A stretch of DNA of 7,944 bases from Bacteroidota bacterium. GTDB taxonomy: Bacteria; Bacteroidota; Bacteroidia; NS11-12g; UBA9320. Shown piece by piece: positions 6,509-7,944 of this stretch (positions are counted from its first letter, which is position 1; each line of letters begins with the position of its first letter). Under the pieces are notes generated by a model, which did not search any database, had not been told where the DNA came from, and saw only the letters and a list, made by a program, of their open reading frames with translations. The translations under genes and the position numbers were made by a program. The stretch spans positions 1-7,944 of the forward strand of contig JAHEKB010000097.1 in the NCBI GenBank assembly GCA_024638525.1, written 5' to 3'.

Positions 6509-7944
6509 GGGCTCAAAAGTGAAACAGATTTCATTGCTCCAACTGTTGGTCTGCTCCCCGCCTTCTTCATAAGCAATGATTCTATAGCATTTGAGGTATT
6601 CATCCACCTGGTTTTGAATCAAGGTGTTTTCGCGTGGCAAGGGACTAAAGCCAGTGAATGCATAGGGTCCGTTATTTATACTTTCCACAACTTCATACCT
6701 ATTGACTCCATTATCCCATCCAAGATATTCGCTAAATGCTATGTTGATGTTAAAGTCTTCATCTTGATAACCCTGGAGAAGCACACTGGTATGTGTTTCT
6801 GAGTTTATCAGCGTTCCGCATTGATTTGTTGCTATAACTCGGTAGTCATAGGCCCTACTGTCTGTATTGATTCCCTGCTCAACATATTCAAATACATTGC
6901 CGGGAACGGTAATGACATCGATCCAAGCTCCACTAATGCTGTCAATTCTCTGTACAGTAAAGTCATCGGCCGTTGCCGTTTCTGACAATCGCCAGTTAAT
7001 GATCATTCTGTTGTCTGGAGTTCCTACTGAAATAAAACGCAAGTCTATGGCCAAACGATCAATGAGAACCACTGCGTTTTGAGTGTCTCCGGGACAGCCT
7101 TGATCTGAAATTTCAACCACATTTAAATATCCATTGGGCAATCTTGGTTCCCAATCAACAGTCACCGTATTTGTTCCTTGACCTGTAAAACTGTTTTGTC
7201 CACCCAATGCCCATATAAAATTAGAATTTGGAAATCCATTGACGCTATACACTTTGTCGAGAACATCTTCCGGGCATACTACCATAGGGCCAGTAATGAT
7301 GCTTGTAGTAGGTTTAGGATGAACCACTACAATAGAGTCAACCCACTCACCTTCACAACCCGCGGCCGTAATTTCCTTAACGGAAATGACAAAAGAGCCC
7401 GCTTGATCCCAGAATTGCACAATCAACTGTTGACCTTGATTTACAATATTGTTTGTGTCCCCATCTATGGCCCACAGATAACGCGAATCTGGGAAGCCGT
7501 CTATCCAATAATCTACGCTATCGTCATATTGACACAACTCAAAGTCACCGAAAATCTCGTCTGCGATAGGCTTGGGATTGATGCTGACATCTAGATAAAT
7601 GAAAGGGCTCAGGCATTCGCGATTGTTCACCGCATCCCATGCTTTTTCCTGCACTCCTACTCTACCGGTGCCGGCGCTTCCCCAGCTTACATCTATGCTG
7701 TAAGACGAATCTCCAGCAATTTGACTTCCTCCCGTCACTGCCCAGTTGTAAACGGAGCCGTTTACTTCAAGGGTCTGGTAATTGGCAATATCATCCTCGC
7801 AAACCTCTGTTGGTCCTGTTACCGGATTACCGATTAGAACATAGGTCTTATTTACTATAATCACATTGGTATTGCTCACACAACCATGCCTTGATGTTTC
7901 TTGGACACTCACACTGCCCACACCTTCGTCACCCCAATTCACTG
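6239..7944 (-). CDS. Large secreted protein with PKD-like modules and type IX sorting domain (N-terminus missing)
   Basis: This is the C-terminal 567 or more residues of a protein exported by the type IX secretion system and probably displayed on the cell surface or released. The frame is open at the right edge; the GTG at 7942 falls inside a module, so the true start is outside. From that codon, four PKD-like/Ig-like modules run to about residue 295 (the first partial). Each complete one has an early Cys (48, 137, 223), a central W-A-hydrophobic-x-Gly motif (67, 157, 244) and a late Cys (110, 196, 283), with a period of 86-89 residues. Two fibronectin-like modules follow (about 298-390 and 391-478). 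The type B sorting domain spans 479-567: VPTAFTPNGDNLND, IYNRWGEKLFE, a Trp-Asp pair, PMGTY and the terminal INLIR. Such proteins are often adhesins or matrix proteins; the ligand is unknown. Confidence 0.9.
   Translation of the reverse strand, partial: VNWGDEGVGSVSVQETSRHGCVSNTNVIIVNKTYVLIGNPVTGPTEVCEDDIANYQTLEVNGSVYNWAVTGGSQIAGDSSYSIDVSWGSAGTGRVGVQEKAWDAVNNRECLSPFIYLDVSINPKPIADEIFGDFELCQYDDSVDYWIDGFPDSRYLWAIDGDTNNIVNQGQQLIVQFWDQAGSFVISVKEITAAGCEGEWVDSIVVVHPKPTTSIITGPMVVCPEDVLDKVYSVNGFPNSNFIWALGGQNSFTGQGTNTVTVDWEPRLPNGYLNVVEISDQGCPGDTQNAVVLIDRLAIDLRFISVGTPDNRMIINWRLSETATADDFTVQRIDSISGAWIDVITVPGNVFEYVEQGINTDSRAYDYRVIATNQCGTLINSETHTSVLLQGYQDEDFNINIAFSEYLGWDNGVNRYEVVESINNGPYAFTGFSPLPRENTLIQNQVDEYLKCYRIIAYEEGGEQTNSWSNEICFTFEPSVYVPTAFTPNGDNLNDQFGIVGVAVKTVTFEIYNRWGEKLFEADGLDDKWDATYLGNEVPMGTYLCVVKYTDFEDKLYQRSSTINLIR
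7058..7942 (-). repeat. Array of about 87-residue Cys-paired PKD-like modules
   Basis: Three complete modules and one partial module lie in tandem in the secreted protein. Late-module cysteines fall at residues 21, 110, 196 and 283 (spacing 89, 86, 87) and early-module cysteines at 48, 137 and 223 (89, 86). Each has a Trp-Ala core and a V-x-W or V-x-F strand before a Gly turn. The pattern suggests one disulfide per module, formed after export. The DNA copies are well diverged, so this is an old protein-level repeat. It probably continues past the right edge. Confidence 0.75.

Noticed and set aside
6455..7860. Several open frames on the plus strand opposite the secreted-protein gene (for example 7178-7594).
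   Set aside because: They are antisense to a frame with clear domain motifs, show no recognisable domains of their own, and look like ordinary shadow frames.

Overview
The window looks like chromosomal DNA from a member of the Bacteroidota. The clearest marker is the protein on the minus strand at the right end. It ends in the C-terminal sorting domain read by the type IX secretion system (type B, 'gliding motility-associated C-terminal' style), which is confined to that phylum. The SulP and RsmG sequences and the lack of strong Shine-Dalgarno sites before most starts fit the same group. I cannot name a genus.

Layout, left to right. (1) Positions 1-1170, plus strand: the C-terminal part of a SulP-family anion transporter with its STAS domain, cut by the window edge and followed by a hairpin. 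(2) Positions 1171-1393: a 223-base intergenic region with two hairpins and a 7-bp inverted repeat. (3) Positions 1394-4000, plus strand: an 868-residue protein with two duplicated N-terminal beta-rich modules followed by two intact CbxX/CfqX-type AAA+ ATPase modules. (4) Positions 4029-5135, plus strand: a membrane-anchored family 2 glycosyltransferase. (5) Positions 5126-5746, plus strand: rsmG, the 16S rRNA G527 N7-methyltransferase, overlapping the glycosyltransferase by 10 bases. (6) Positions 5758-6288, minus strand: a small lipoprotein of unknown function. (7) Positions 6239-7944, minus strand: the C-terminal part of a large secreted protein with Cys-paired PKD-like modules, two fibronectin-like modules and the sorting domain, running off the right edge.

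The AAA+ gene, the glycosyltransferase and rsmG are spaced closely enough (28-base gap, then 10-base overlap) to be one transcript, although their jobs are not obviously linked. The two minus-strand genes overlap by 50 bases and are probably co-transcribed and translationally coupled. They converge on rsmG with only 11 bases between the stop codons. The two most interesting items are the quadruple-module AAA+ protein, whose substrate is unknown, and the 50-base overlap, where the same DNA encodes the end of a type IX sorting signal and the signal peptide of a lipoprotein that seems to start at TTG. I see no mobile element, CRISPR array, rRNA or tRNA gene.
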